Source: DASTYK01 sp964384585
GTDB taxonomy: Bacteria > Gemmatimonadota > Gemmatimonadetes > Longimicrobiales > RSA9
Direction: 5' to 3'
Length of the DNA: 13,547 nucleotides
Assembly: GCA_964384585.1 (NCBI GenBank)
Contig: CAYLME010000089.1
Span: 1-13,547, forward strand
The first letter of the stretch is position 1; each line of letters opens with the position of its first letter. The notes beneath the pieces were generated by a model, which worked only from the letters and a program-made list of their open reading frames with translations, was not told the DNA's origin and did no database searches. Below are positions 1 to 6,808 of this stretch, one piece after another. The position numbers and the translations under genes were made by a program.

Positions 1-117
1 CATGCCACGGCGGACTGCCTCGACACCTGCAATGAACGTGGTCGCAACCGCACCCATGCCCGGAAGCAGCACACCGAGACGACCGGTGGCGGGTGCGATG
101 TTCTGGTTGTTGGCCAT
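1..117 (-). CDS. ino1: Inositol-3-phosphate synthase, N-terminal fragment
   Basis: Only the first 39 codons are in the window; the gene runs off the left edge. The enzyme converts glucose 6-phosphate to 1L-myo-inositol 3-phosphate in an NAD-dependent, redox-neutral reaction in the cytoplasm. The visible peptide opens MANNQNIAPATGRLGVLLPG and continues with a glycine-rich stretch (GRLGVLLPGMGAV, residues 12-24), followed by TTFIAGVEAVRRG. This is the start of the Rossmann NAD-binding fold as found in bacterial myo-inositol-phosphate synthases. The ATG at 117 has GAGGA 10 nt upstream (plus-strand 128-132). It lies 48 nt downstream of the CDP-alcohol phosphatidyltransferase on the same strand, which suggests that the two make an inositol phospholipid. 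The identity rests on a short peptide plus this context, so another Rossmann protein is not fully excluded. Confidence 0.72.
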   Translation of the reverse strand, partial: MANNQNIAPATGRLGVLLPGMGAVATTFIAGVEAVRRGM

Positions 118-165
118 GCCTGTATAGTCCTCGAATGTGTTGTGCGCTGCCCGATCGCGCGCGTG

Positions 166-795
166 CTACTCGTCGAGCGGCACGCCGCGCGCGTGCTGAT
201 AGACCCAGATGATACGCTGGAACGCCGTCAGGTTCGTGAGCACGGCGAGGATGACGATCACGATCTTCAGTACGAGCCCGTTCCACGCCTCACCGAAAAA
301 CAGCGATGCGGCACCGAGCAGTACGACTCTTTCGGCGCGCGGCATCAGACCGACCCGGCAATCCAGCCCCATTGCTTCGGCCCGCGCGCGAGTATAGCTG
401 ATCATCAGTGACCCCGCCATTGCAAGCATGATCAGGTAGATCATGCCTACATCGCCGAGCTCGAGCCGGTAGTCGTTGTACAGGGAGAGCAGACCCATGA
501 AGACGGCGATCTCACTGATGCGGTCGAGCGTCGAGTCATAGAACGCCCCGAACTTGCTGCCCAGTCCCGTCAGGCGCGCGACGCGCCCGTCCAGGATGTC
601 GAAGAAGCCGCCCAGCAGGATGAGGAAGCCTGCGGTCCGCACGTGGTGCTGATGGAACGCGAGTGCGGACGAGCACGTCACCAGGAAGCCGATCGTCGTG
701 AGCGCGTTCGGGTGAACACGCCGCGCGCTCAGCCAGTCGGTGAGCGGGTCGATGATCCCGTAGACGGCGCCGCGCAGGCTGTCGAGGCTGGGCAT
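166..795 (-). CDS. CDP-alcohol phosphatidyltransferase family protein (probable phosphatidylinositol-phosphate synthase type)
   Basis: Integral-membrane enzyme that transfers a phosphatidyl group from a CDP-activated lipid to an alcohol. The complete family signature D-x2-D-G-x2-A-R-x8-G-x3-D-x3-D is present: D66, D69, G70, A73, R74, G83, D87 and D91, numbered from the ATG. The four aspartates bind the metal and the CDP. Hydrophobic segments flank it (about 32-46, 55-67, 95-105, 115-133, 156-168 and 174-192), giving roughly six membrane helices, as expected. The acceptor alcohol cannot be read from the motif. The neighbouring inositol-3-phosphate synthase makes inositol 3-phosphate the best guess; phosphatidylglycerol-phosphate synthase is the main alternative. 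An in-frame TTG lies directly before the ATG (796-798), so either codon could start. The gene begins 7 nt after the ylbF stop with no clear Shine-Dalgarno, so it is probably translationally coupled. Confidence 0.88.
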   Translation of the reverse strand: MPSLDSLRGAVYGIIDPLTDWLSARRVHPNALTTIGFLVTCSSALAFHQHHVRTAGFLILLGGFFDILDGRVARLTGLGSKFGAFYDSTLDRISEIAVFMGLLSLYNDYRLELGDVGMIYLIMLAMAGSLMISYTRARAEAMGLDCRVGLMPRAERVVLLGAASLFFGEAWNGLVLKIVIVILAVLTNLTAFQRIIWVYQHARGVPLDE

Positions 796-802
796 CAACG
801 GG

Positions 803-1162
803 TCAGGAGAGGATGATCCTGGACTGTGCGCCCAGCTCGATGCCCTTCCCGATTTCGTCGTTCACGCGTCCGAGTACCTTGTCGAAGTTGGTCTGCGCCG
901 CGACCAGCGCCTGGTAGACGGTCGAGCCCTGCAGCTTGCCGAACGAGGCTTCGTACGCCTGCTGCGCTTCCGGCGACGGCTCCTGCCCCGCGCGCAGTGC
1001 ACTCGAGATCTGCGCTTCCAGCTCCGCGAGCGCGTTGAGAGCCTCGACCGCATCGCGATCATTGTCCAGATTCTGACGCGCGCGGCCGAGTGCCTTGTAC
1101 TCGTCCGTCTGGCCGATCATGCGGCCCAGATCGCGCGCCTTCTCGATCATGCCTTCATTCAT
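803..1162 (-). CDS. ylbF: YlbF/YmcA family protein
   Basis: A 119-residue, mostly helical and charged protein of the Com_YlbF family, starting MNEGMIEKARDLGRMIGQ. Family traits visible are the N-terminal helix with 'ARDLGRMIGQTDEY' (residues 9-22), a second helix with 'DAVEALNALAELE' and a third with 'YQALVAAQTNFDKVLGRVND'. In Bacillus, YlbF acts with YmcA and YaaT as a small complex that affects RNase Y-dependent mRNA processing; what it does in a diderm is unknown. The start at 1162 is chosen over an upstream in-frame start at 1201 because GAGGGA (plus-strand 1171-1176) lies 8 nt before it and the extra 13 residues look non-coding. It sits between prmC and the CDP-alcohol phosphatidyltransferase on one strand, with 51 nt and 7 nt gaps, so it is probably co-transcribed with them. 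Confidence 0.8.
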   Translation of the reverse strand: MNEGMIEKARDLGRMIGQTDEYKALGRARQNLDNDRDAVEALNALAELEAQISSALRAGQEPSPEAQQAYEASFGKLQGSTVYQALVAAQTNFDKVLGRVNDEIGKGIELGAQSRIILS

Positions 1163-1213
1163 CTGCTGCTTCCCTCGAGTGACGACATGCACCGCGCACA
1201 CGCGCGGCGCCGG

Positions 1214-2101
1214 TCAGGTTGCTACAGTCTGGTTCGGTCCGGCCCGCACCGCACTGACGATGCGCGGCCGGCCGGTCAGGTCATCCGTCGTGCGTGCGGC
1301 CTCGAACGCGCCCGTCGCATCGATGCGCGCTGCCACCGCTGCGGCCTGGCCGAGTCCAAGCTCCACTGCGAGCAGGCCGCCCGGCAACAGGTGACGCGCT
1401 GCGCCGTCCACGATCCGCTCCAGCACTGCCATGCCGTTCGACGCGGCGAACAGCGCACTTTCCGGCTCCCACTCGCGCACTTCCGGCGCGAGCCCCGGCG
1501 CGTCGGCTTCCGCCACGTAGGGCGGGTTCGAGACGACGATGTCGAACGCCTCATCCGCGGGCACTGCGGCCCACAGGTCGCCGTGGCGAAGCTCCAGCCG
1601 CCCGGCGAGCCCGCTCAGCACTGCATTCTCGCCTGCCAGCGCCAGTGCGTCCAGCGACGCATCCGTTGCCACCGCCGTCGCGGCCGGATGCTCGGCGAGG
1701 ATCGCGAGTGCGATCGCGCCGCTACCGGTGCCGAGGTCGAGAACGCGCGGCGCGGGCGTCGCATGCCGCTGCACGTGCTCCAGCACGACACCCACGAGCA
1801 TCTCCGTTTCCGGCCGCGGGATCAGTGCGCGGCGGTCCACCTTCAGCCGGAGCGTGCGAAACTCGACGTCGCCCAGGATGTATTGCAGCGGCTCGTGCTT
1901 CAGCCGGCGGCGCACGTGGGAACGGAACGCCTCCAGCTCCACGTCGTCGATCGGCCGGTCGAACTGCGTGTACAGCTCGAGTCGCTTCAGTCCGAGCACG
2001 CCTGCCAGCAGCAGCTCCGCCTCGAGCCGCGCGTTCTCGAAGCCGCGCTCACGCAGGAGCTGCGCGGCCTTCTGCGCCAGTGCGAGTGCCGTTTCCGCCA
2101 C
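1214..2101 (-). CDS. prmC: Peptide chain release factor N5-glutamine methyltransferase PrmC (HemK)
   Basis: Cytoplasmic SAM-dependent methyltransferase that methylates the glutamine of the GGQ motif in RF1 and RF2, speeding peptide release. The 295 residues match the usual length. An N-terminal helical substrate-binding domain (about 1-90) precedes 'QYILG' (73-77) and 'IPRPETE' (94-100). The SAM-binding 'DLGTGSG' lies at 122-128, the diagnostic catalytic NPPY at 192-195, and a C-terminal 'DLTGRPR' at 274-280. The start is a GTG at 2101, just 5 nt after the stop of prfA, which encodes its substrate. That gene order is widespread in bacteria and makes the assignment firm. No Shine-Dalgarno of its own is apparent, so translational coupling to prfA is likely. 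Confidence 0.96.
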   Translation of the reverse strand: MAETALALAQKAAQLLRERGFENARLEAELLLAGVLGLKRLELYTQFDRPIDDVELEAFRSHVRRRLKHEPLQYILGDVEFRTLRLKVDRRALIPRPETEMLVGVVLEHVQRHATPAPRVLDLGTGSGAIALAILAEHPAATAVATDASLDALALAGENAVLSGLAGRLELRHGDLWAAVPADEAFDIVVSNPPYVAEADAPGLAPEVREWEPESALFAASNGMAVLERIVDGAARHLLPGGLLAVELGLGQAAAVAARIDATGAFEAARTTDDLTGRPRIVSAVRAGPNQTVAT

Positions 2102-2106
2102 CCGCG

Positions 2107-3183
<1,077 letters not shown>

Positions 3184-3201
3184 GTTGCTATCGGATAGTG
3201 A

Positions 3202-3225
3202 AAGAGCCGGGCTGACCCGGCTCTT
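3202..3225 (-). terminator. Hairpin between rpmE and prfA, partial terminator or attenuator
   Basis: A perfect 10-bp stem (AAGAGCCGGG / CCCGGCTCTT) with a 4-nt loop begins 3 nt after the rpmE stop codon. On the minus strand it is followed by only TTTCAC, a short U-run. It therefore looks like a leaky intrinsic terminator that lets part of the transcription continue into prfA. Confidence 0.6.
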
Positions 3226-3228
3226 CGA

Positions 3229-3447
3229 TTACTTGCCCGCCGCGGCGTCCTGCTTCGCCCACTTCTTCTGGAAGCGTTCGACGCGTCCTGCAGTATCCAT
3301 CAGACGCTGCTTGCCCGTGTAGTACGGGTGGCAGACAGAGCAGATTTCGACGTGAATCGCGTCCGCCGTGCTGCGCGTCTGCCAGCTGTTGCCGCACGCG
3401 CACTGGACGGTGATTTCCTTGTAATCCGGATGAATGCCGGGCTTCAT
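3229..3447 (-). CDS. rpmE: 50S ribosomal protein L31, zinc-binding (C+) form
   Basis: Small protein of the large ribosomal subunit, at the bridge between subunits. The 72 residues start MKPGIHPDYKEITVQCACGN, the standard L31 N-terminus. Cysteines C16, C18, C36 and C39 form the zinc site of the C+ paralogue, as opposed to the zinc-free form made under zinc limitation; no Zur-like operator was recognised upstream. 'PYYTGKQRLMDTAGRVERF' (41-59) is the conserved C-terminal half. The start at 3447 is preceded by GAGAAG (plus-strand 3452-3457) at 4 nt spacing. An in-frame upstream extension to 3525 was rejected because it would cover the promoter and is not part of the family. A strong promoter lies at 3497-3525. 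Confidence 0.96.
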   Translation of the reverse strand: MKPGIHPDYKEITVQCACGNSWQTRSTADAIHVEICSVCHPYYTGKQRLMDTAGRVERFQKKWAKQDAAAGK

Positions 3448-3496
3448 CGTTCTTCTCGGCTTTCTGGACGCTCTCGGTTTCGGGCTTAGACTATCA

Positions 3497-3525
3497 ATTG
3501 TAGCGGGAAGCCCGCTCCGGATCAA
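3497..3525 (-). promoter_or_regulatory. Sigma70-type promoter for rpmE
   Basis: On the minus strand, TTGATC (plus 3520-3525) and TACAAT (plus 3497-3502) are separated by exactly 17 nt, a near-consensus vegetative promoter. The expected transcript start is near 3490, giving a leader of about 43 nt before rpmE. The spacer contains the inverted repeat GCGGG-nnn-CCCGC (3503-3507 / 3511-3515), which could be an operator or chance in GC-rich DNA. Confidence 0.7.
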
Positions 3526-3608
3526 GATTTCGGGGTGCTGGCCCGTCCCCGCCGGATCGGAATCGCCTTCCGGACCGTGGAACCGTGGCCATGGCGTCCC
3601 GTCTCATA

Positions 3609-3636
3609 CCCCGGGCCGGGTCCTGGGCCGGGGGCC
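3609..3636. repeat. GC-only heptamer-like tract in intergenic DNA
   Basis: A 28-nt run of almost pure G and C with an approximate 7-nt period when read on the minus strand (CCCCCGG, CCCAGGA, CCCGGCC). It lies in the 258-nt gap between the oxidoreductase and rpmE. It resembles the tract inside rimO at 8877-8915 and shares the 11-mer CGGGGGCCAAG (3629-3639) with the hairpin upstream of rimO (9769-9779). Apart from the rpmE promoter I see no other signal in this gap, and no T-tailed terminator for the oxidoreductase gene. Confidence 0.45.
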
Positions 3637-3705
3637 AAGCGGCAAGTGCAGCGCTGGCACCCCAGGCTCGGGCCGTGAGTCACCTGGATCAGGCACTGCC
3701 AGACC

Positions 3706-4704
3706 CTACACCTCGATCTGTCTGCCCTCGCGCGCCGCCTCGTACGCCCGGTTGATGATCCGCATCAGCATTGCCTGCTCGCGTGGCGGCTCATGCTTCA
3801 CCGCACCACGGACAGCGCGGATGAACTCCGTGAGCTGGTTGCGATAGGATGCGGTGTACGCGTTCTCGCGACCGGGCGGCGGCAGCTTGGGTGTGACGTC
3901 GAGCAGGCCGGTGTCGGCTTCCTTGTAGACGGCGAGCGGCTGGATCATCGCGGAGCCGTGCGTCCCGAGCAGGCGCATGTAGTGACGATCGCGCTCGGCG
4001 ACCATGCTCCAGCTCACCGTGAGGGAGATGGCCGCGCCGTCCTCGAGCTGGACGAGGATCGCGCCCGTGTCCTCGACCTCGGCGTCCGGCGGCGTGTGCG
4101 TGTGTGCGATCACGCCCTTCACCTTCGGGAAATTGAGCGTCCAGAGGCAGAGGTCGAGCGCCTGCACGCCAAGATCCATCATCGCGCCGCCACCCGCGGT
4201 CGCGAGGCGGTGACGCCACGTGCGCCGGCCGCCGCGCACCTTGCGGTTGAGCCAGGCGCCGCGCGTGAGAAAGATGCGGCCGAGCTCGCCGCCGTCGGCG
4301 AACGGCTTGATCGCCTGCGTGTCCGGTCGGTAGCGATTGTTCATCGCCACCATCAACGTGCGTCCGGTCCGCTCTGCAGTGGCCACGACGCGCTCGCATC
4401 CTTCTTCCGTCAGCGCAAGCGGCTTTTCGACGAGCACGTGCTTGCCCGCTTCCATCGCGGCGATCGCCTGTTCCTCGTGCTTGTGGTTGGGCGTGCAGAT
4501 GACGACGGCATCGATATCCGCCCTGTAGACGTCGTCGTCGCTGCGCGTGGCGCGCGCAGCGAACCGTCCTCCGATCGTACGCGCTCTCAGGTCATCGACG
4601 TCGCCCACGATGTCCAGGGTGACATCGTCGAGTTCCGCAAGGATGGGCAGGTGCACGACCTGCGCGATCGAGCCGAGGCCGAGCAGGCCGACACGAACCG
4701 TCAT
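3706..4704 (-). CDS. Gfo/Idh/MocA family NAD(P)-dependent oxidoreductase
   Basis: A 332-residue protein, the normal length for the family, which oxidises or reduces sugars and related polyols with NAD(P). The N-terminal Rossmann domain shows 'VGLLGLGSIAQVVHLP' (5-20), 'DAVVICTPNHKHEEQA' (65-80) and the family hallmark E93-K94-P95, whose lysine is catalytic. The C-terminal alpha/beta domain has 'GGGAMMDLGVQALD' (171-184). Where many members have a catalytic histidine after 'D-x-G-x', this one has Q181, which is seen in some subgroups and leaves the substrate undetermined. Its ATG overlaps the stop of the upstream outer-membrane protein gene by 4 nt (ATGA), so the two are translationally coupled. 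The downstream gap of 258 nt before rpmE has its own promoter, so this is probably the last gene of its operon. Confidence 0.9.
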   Translation of the reverse strand: MTVRVGLLGLGSIAQVVHLPILAELDDVTLDIVGDVDDLRARTIGGRFAARATRSDDDVYRADIDAVVICTPNHKHEEQAIAAMEAGKHVLVEKPLALTEEGCERVVATAERTGRTLMVAMNNRYRPDTQAIKPFADGGELGRIFLTRGAWLNRKVRGGRRTWRHRLATAGGGAMMDLGVQALDLCLWTLNFPKVKGVIAHTHTPPDAEVEDTGAILVQLEDGAAISLTVSWSMVAERDRHYMRLLGTHGSAMIQPLAVYKEADTGLLDVTPKLPPPGRENAYTASYRNQLTEFIRAVRGAVKHEPPREQAMLMRIINRAYEAAREGRQIEV

Positions 4705-5378
4705 CGTCGAGTCTCCATCGTGCCGGCCGTGGCCGGGCGCTGTGGCAGCATGATCGCGACGCCGGCGCGCACGCCGGGATAGTGAATGTCGCTCAGCAGG
4801 GTGTAGCGACCTTCACCGTAGAAGCGGAGCCGCTGCGCGAGCTGGTACTCCACGCCTGCGGAGAACGCAACGGCGGGACTGATCGAATCGAGCAGATCCT
4901 CGATGAACGTGTCCTCGATGGATTCGCCGCGCCCGTTCAGCGCGTGGATTCCCACGCCGGCGCCGAGGAAGGTGATGATGTTGCCGGGCACGGTCCACAC
5001 CATGTGTGCATCCACGGTCGCCGAGACGTCGCTCCAGCGAACACGGCCGAGGTCTGCAGCACTCAGATCCACACCCTGCGCCACCAGCGCAGGCAGCTGC
5101 TCCAGCCGATCCGCCAGACGCTGCAGCTCGGACTCCTTGAAGGAGGAGCTCCAGTACGAAAGCGACGACGACAGCCGTACGGCCGGGCCGAGGAAGCCGA
5201 GATCGAGGCGCACGCTGAACTGGTCCGTGGACTCGACCTTGTTCGGCCAGATGATGCCGTAGTCGAAACCAAAGCCGCGGAACGTGAGGTTCTCGTAGTC
5301 GTAATCCGCGAGCGTCTGCGCCTGTACTGTCGAGACGCTCATCAGCATCACACAGCAGGACAGAAACAGCTTCCGCAT
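4701..5378 (-). CDS. Outer-membrane beta-barrel protein
   Basis: A 225-residue exported protein. A clear signal peptide (MRKLFLSCCVMLMSVSTVQA, residues 1-20) probably ends with cleavage before Gln21. The mature part alternates hydrophobic and polar residues with frequent aromatic belts ('LTFRGFGFDYGIIW', 'ATVDAHMVWTVP', 'IITFLGAGVGIHAL', 'AVAFSAGVEYQL', 'RLRFYGEGRYTLL'), typical of a small 8- to 10-stranded OmpW/opacity-like barrel. I do not recognise a specific family. A central helical, Leu/Glu-rich stretch (about 83-112) may be a long loop or plug. The start at 5378 has GGAGGG a few bases upstream (plus 5382-5387). An in-frame extension to 5567 was rejected because it is Arg-rich, overlaps spoIID-like coding DNA and would bury the signal peptide. 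It lies 89 nt after the spoIID-like gene and overlaps the oxidoreductase gene. Confidence 0.8.
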   Translation of the reverse strand: MRKLFLSCCVMLMSVSTVQAQTLADYDYENLTFRGFGFDYGIIWPNKVESTDQFSVRLDLGFLGPAVRLSSSLSYWSSSFKESELQRLADRLEQLPALVAQGVDLSAADLGRVRWSDVSATVDAHMVWTVPGNIITFLGAGVGIHALNGRGESIEDTFIEDLLDSISPAVAFSAGVEYQLAQRLRFYGEGRYTLLSDIHYPGVRAGVAIMLPQRPATAGTMETRR

Positions 5379-5467
5379 CCACCCTCCATCGCGTTGACTC
5401 AGTTTGCCGGGTGTGGTACGGCCATCACGGCCGCCGCGCCACGAAGTCGTCCATGCAGTGCGAACGT

Positions 5468-6808
5468 CTAGTACAGCCTTTCGACGCGTGCGCCGGTGTA
5501 GTACGCAGCCAGGATCTCGCGGTACGACTGCCCCGCGCGCGCGCGACCCATCGCACCGACCTGGCACATGCCGATCGCGTGACCCCAGCCGCCGCCGGAA
5601 ACCTGCAGGTGCTCAACGGTGCCGTCGCTGCCCTCTGTCGCAGTCATATCGAGCAGCATCGAGCTGTTCAGGATCGGACCGCCCGGGCTGGTGCGCAGCA
5701 CCCAGCGCAGCGAGTCCATGCGCACACGATGTGTCCGGCCGTCCGCAGTCACCTCGATCGTCACGCGACCGGACGCATTACGGTCGGCGATGCGGACGTC
5801 GTTCACGCGCTGCACGCTCTGCACGGCGCCGCGCGTGTGTGCGCGCAGCGTCTCACCGAGCGTGTTGATCAACTCGTCGCGTGTCCACTGGTGCTGCCAG
5901 CGGAATCGGCTCGAGGTGTCGCAGTAGTGCTGGTCGGTGCCCGGTATGCGGTCGGAGACGCCACGCAGGTACGGCAGCGGTGCGCGGCCCGCCCATGACT
6001 CCTCGATCGACGCGGTGTGTCCCCCGCACGTCGAGCTGTAATAGGCCAGGATCGGACGGCCGTTGTGGGTGAGGATCTCGCCGCGTGTCTCCTCCACTGC
6101 CTGCGATACGAGCGGATCCTCGTCGGCCGTGCCGCCGTACACCTGGTCCTGCACGGTCGCGAAGAAGTCGAAGCCGAGATTCGCGCGACCATTCAGGTTG
6201 CCGATCGCGTACGTACGCGCCGCGACGGCCTGCGCCTTCATCGCGTCCATCTCGTTCACCGGGCGGCGTCCGATCTCGCGGGGCACGACGCCGAGCAGGT
6301 AGGCTTCCAGCTCGAGCACGTTGATCGCCGTCACCCCGCTGCCCGCAACCCGCACGAGCGCCTCGCCGCGATACGAACGGCCGCCGAGACGCACGGTGTC
6401 GTTCTCCGCACGGACGCGCAGCGTCTCGGCATTGCTGGAGAACTGCTGGCCGCGATCGGACTGACCGCGCAGCACGCCGCCTGCGTTGCGGACGACGAAG
6501 ACTTCGCCGGCCGCGCCGCGCGCGACCACGCTGCCCGACGACTCCGCGATCGCGAAGCTGGCCGCCGAGCTGACGCCGGCCGTGGCACTGTCCACGACCA
6601 CGCCGATACGCACCATCGGCTCGCGGCCCGGCAGATCGCCGGGCGAGGGCACGGGTGCAGTCGGCTCACCGGGTCGGCACGCCGCGGTGAGGAGCAGGAC
6701 GAAGATGGCGATGCGGGTGCGGAAGGTGGACCGGCACGACGACCGGCTCGCGTTCATGCACGGTGCGTCACGGTGCGCGTGCGCGGACCTCGATCCGCAT
6801 CGGCTCAT
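5468..6808 (-). CDS. SpoIID/LytB-domain protein, probable envelope-anchored peptidoglycan lytic enzyme
   Basis: SpoIID-fold proteins are lytic transglycosylases that cut peptidoglycan glycan strands lacking stem peptides; non-sporulating diderms carry homologues of less certain role. Hallmarks in this 446-residue protein are 'YLLGVVPREIG' (170-180) with the presumed catalytic Glu178, 'AMKAQAVAARTYA' (189-201), 'DQVYGG' (221-226), 'AYYSSTCGGHTAS' (255-267) and the C-terminal 'GGGWGHAIGMCQVGAMG' (405-421). The N-terminus has a hydrophobic segment (about 32-43) ending in TAAC44, an imperfect lipobox, so it is probably a lipoprotein. The start at 6808 is supported by AAGGAGG (plus 6816-6822) at 7 nt spacing and an ATGA overlap with the hemL stop. 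A later ATG at 6757 would give a more usual signal-peptide length but has no Shine-Dalgarno. The earlier in-frame ATG at 7051 lies deep inside hemL. Confidence 0.9.
   Translation of the reverse strand: MSRCGSRSAHAHRDAPCMNASRSSCRSTFRTRIAIFVLLLTAACRPGEPTAPVPSPGDLPGREPMVRIGVVVDSATAGVSSAASFAIAESSGSVVARGAAGEVFVVRNAGGVLRGQSDRGQQFSSNAETLRVRAENDTVRLGGRSYRGEALVRVAGSGVTAINVLELEAYLLGVVPREIGRRPVNEMDAMKAQAVAARTYAIGNLNGRANLGFDFFATVQDQVYGGTADEDPLVSQAVEETRGEILTHNGRPILAYYSSTCGGHTASIEESWAGRAPLPYLRGVSDRIPGTDQHYCDTSSRFRWQHQWTRDELINTLGETLRAHTRGAVQSVQRVNDVRIADRNASGRVTIEVTADGRTHRVRMDSLRWVLRTSPGGPILNSSMLLDMTATEGSDGTVEHLQVSGGGWGHAIGMCQVGAMGRARAGQSYREILAAYYTGARVERLY

Noticed and set aside
6752..6780. Direct repeat CACGGTGCG twice near the SpoIID-like N-terminus
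   Set aside because: Only two short copies inside coding sequence; no sign of a regulatory or mobile element.
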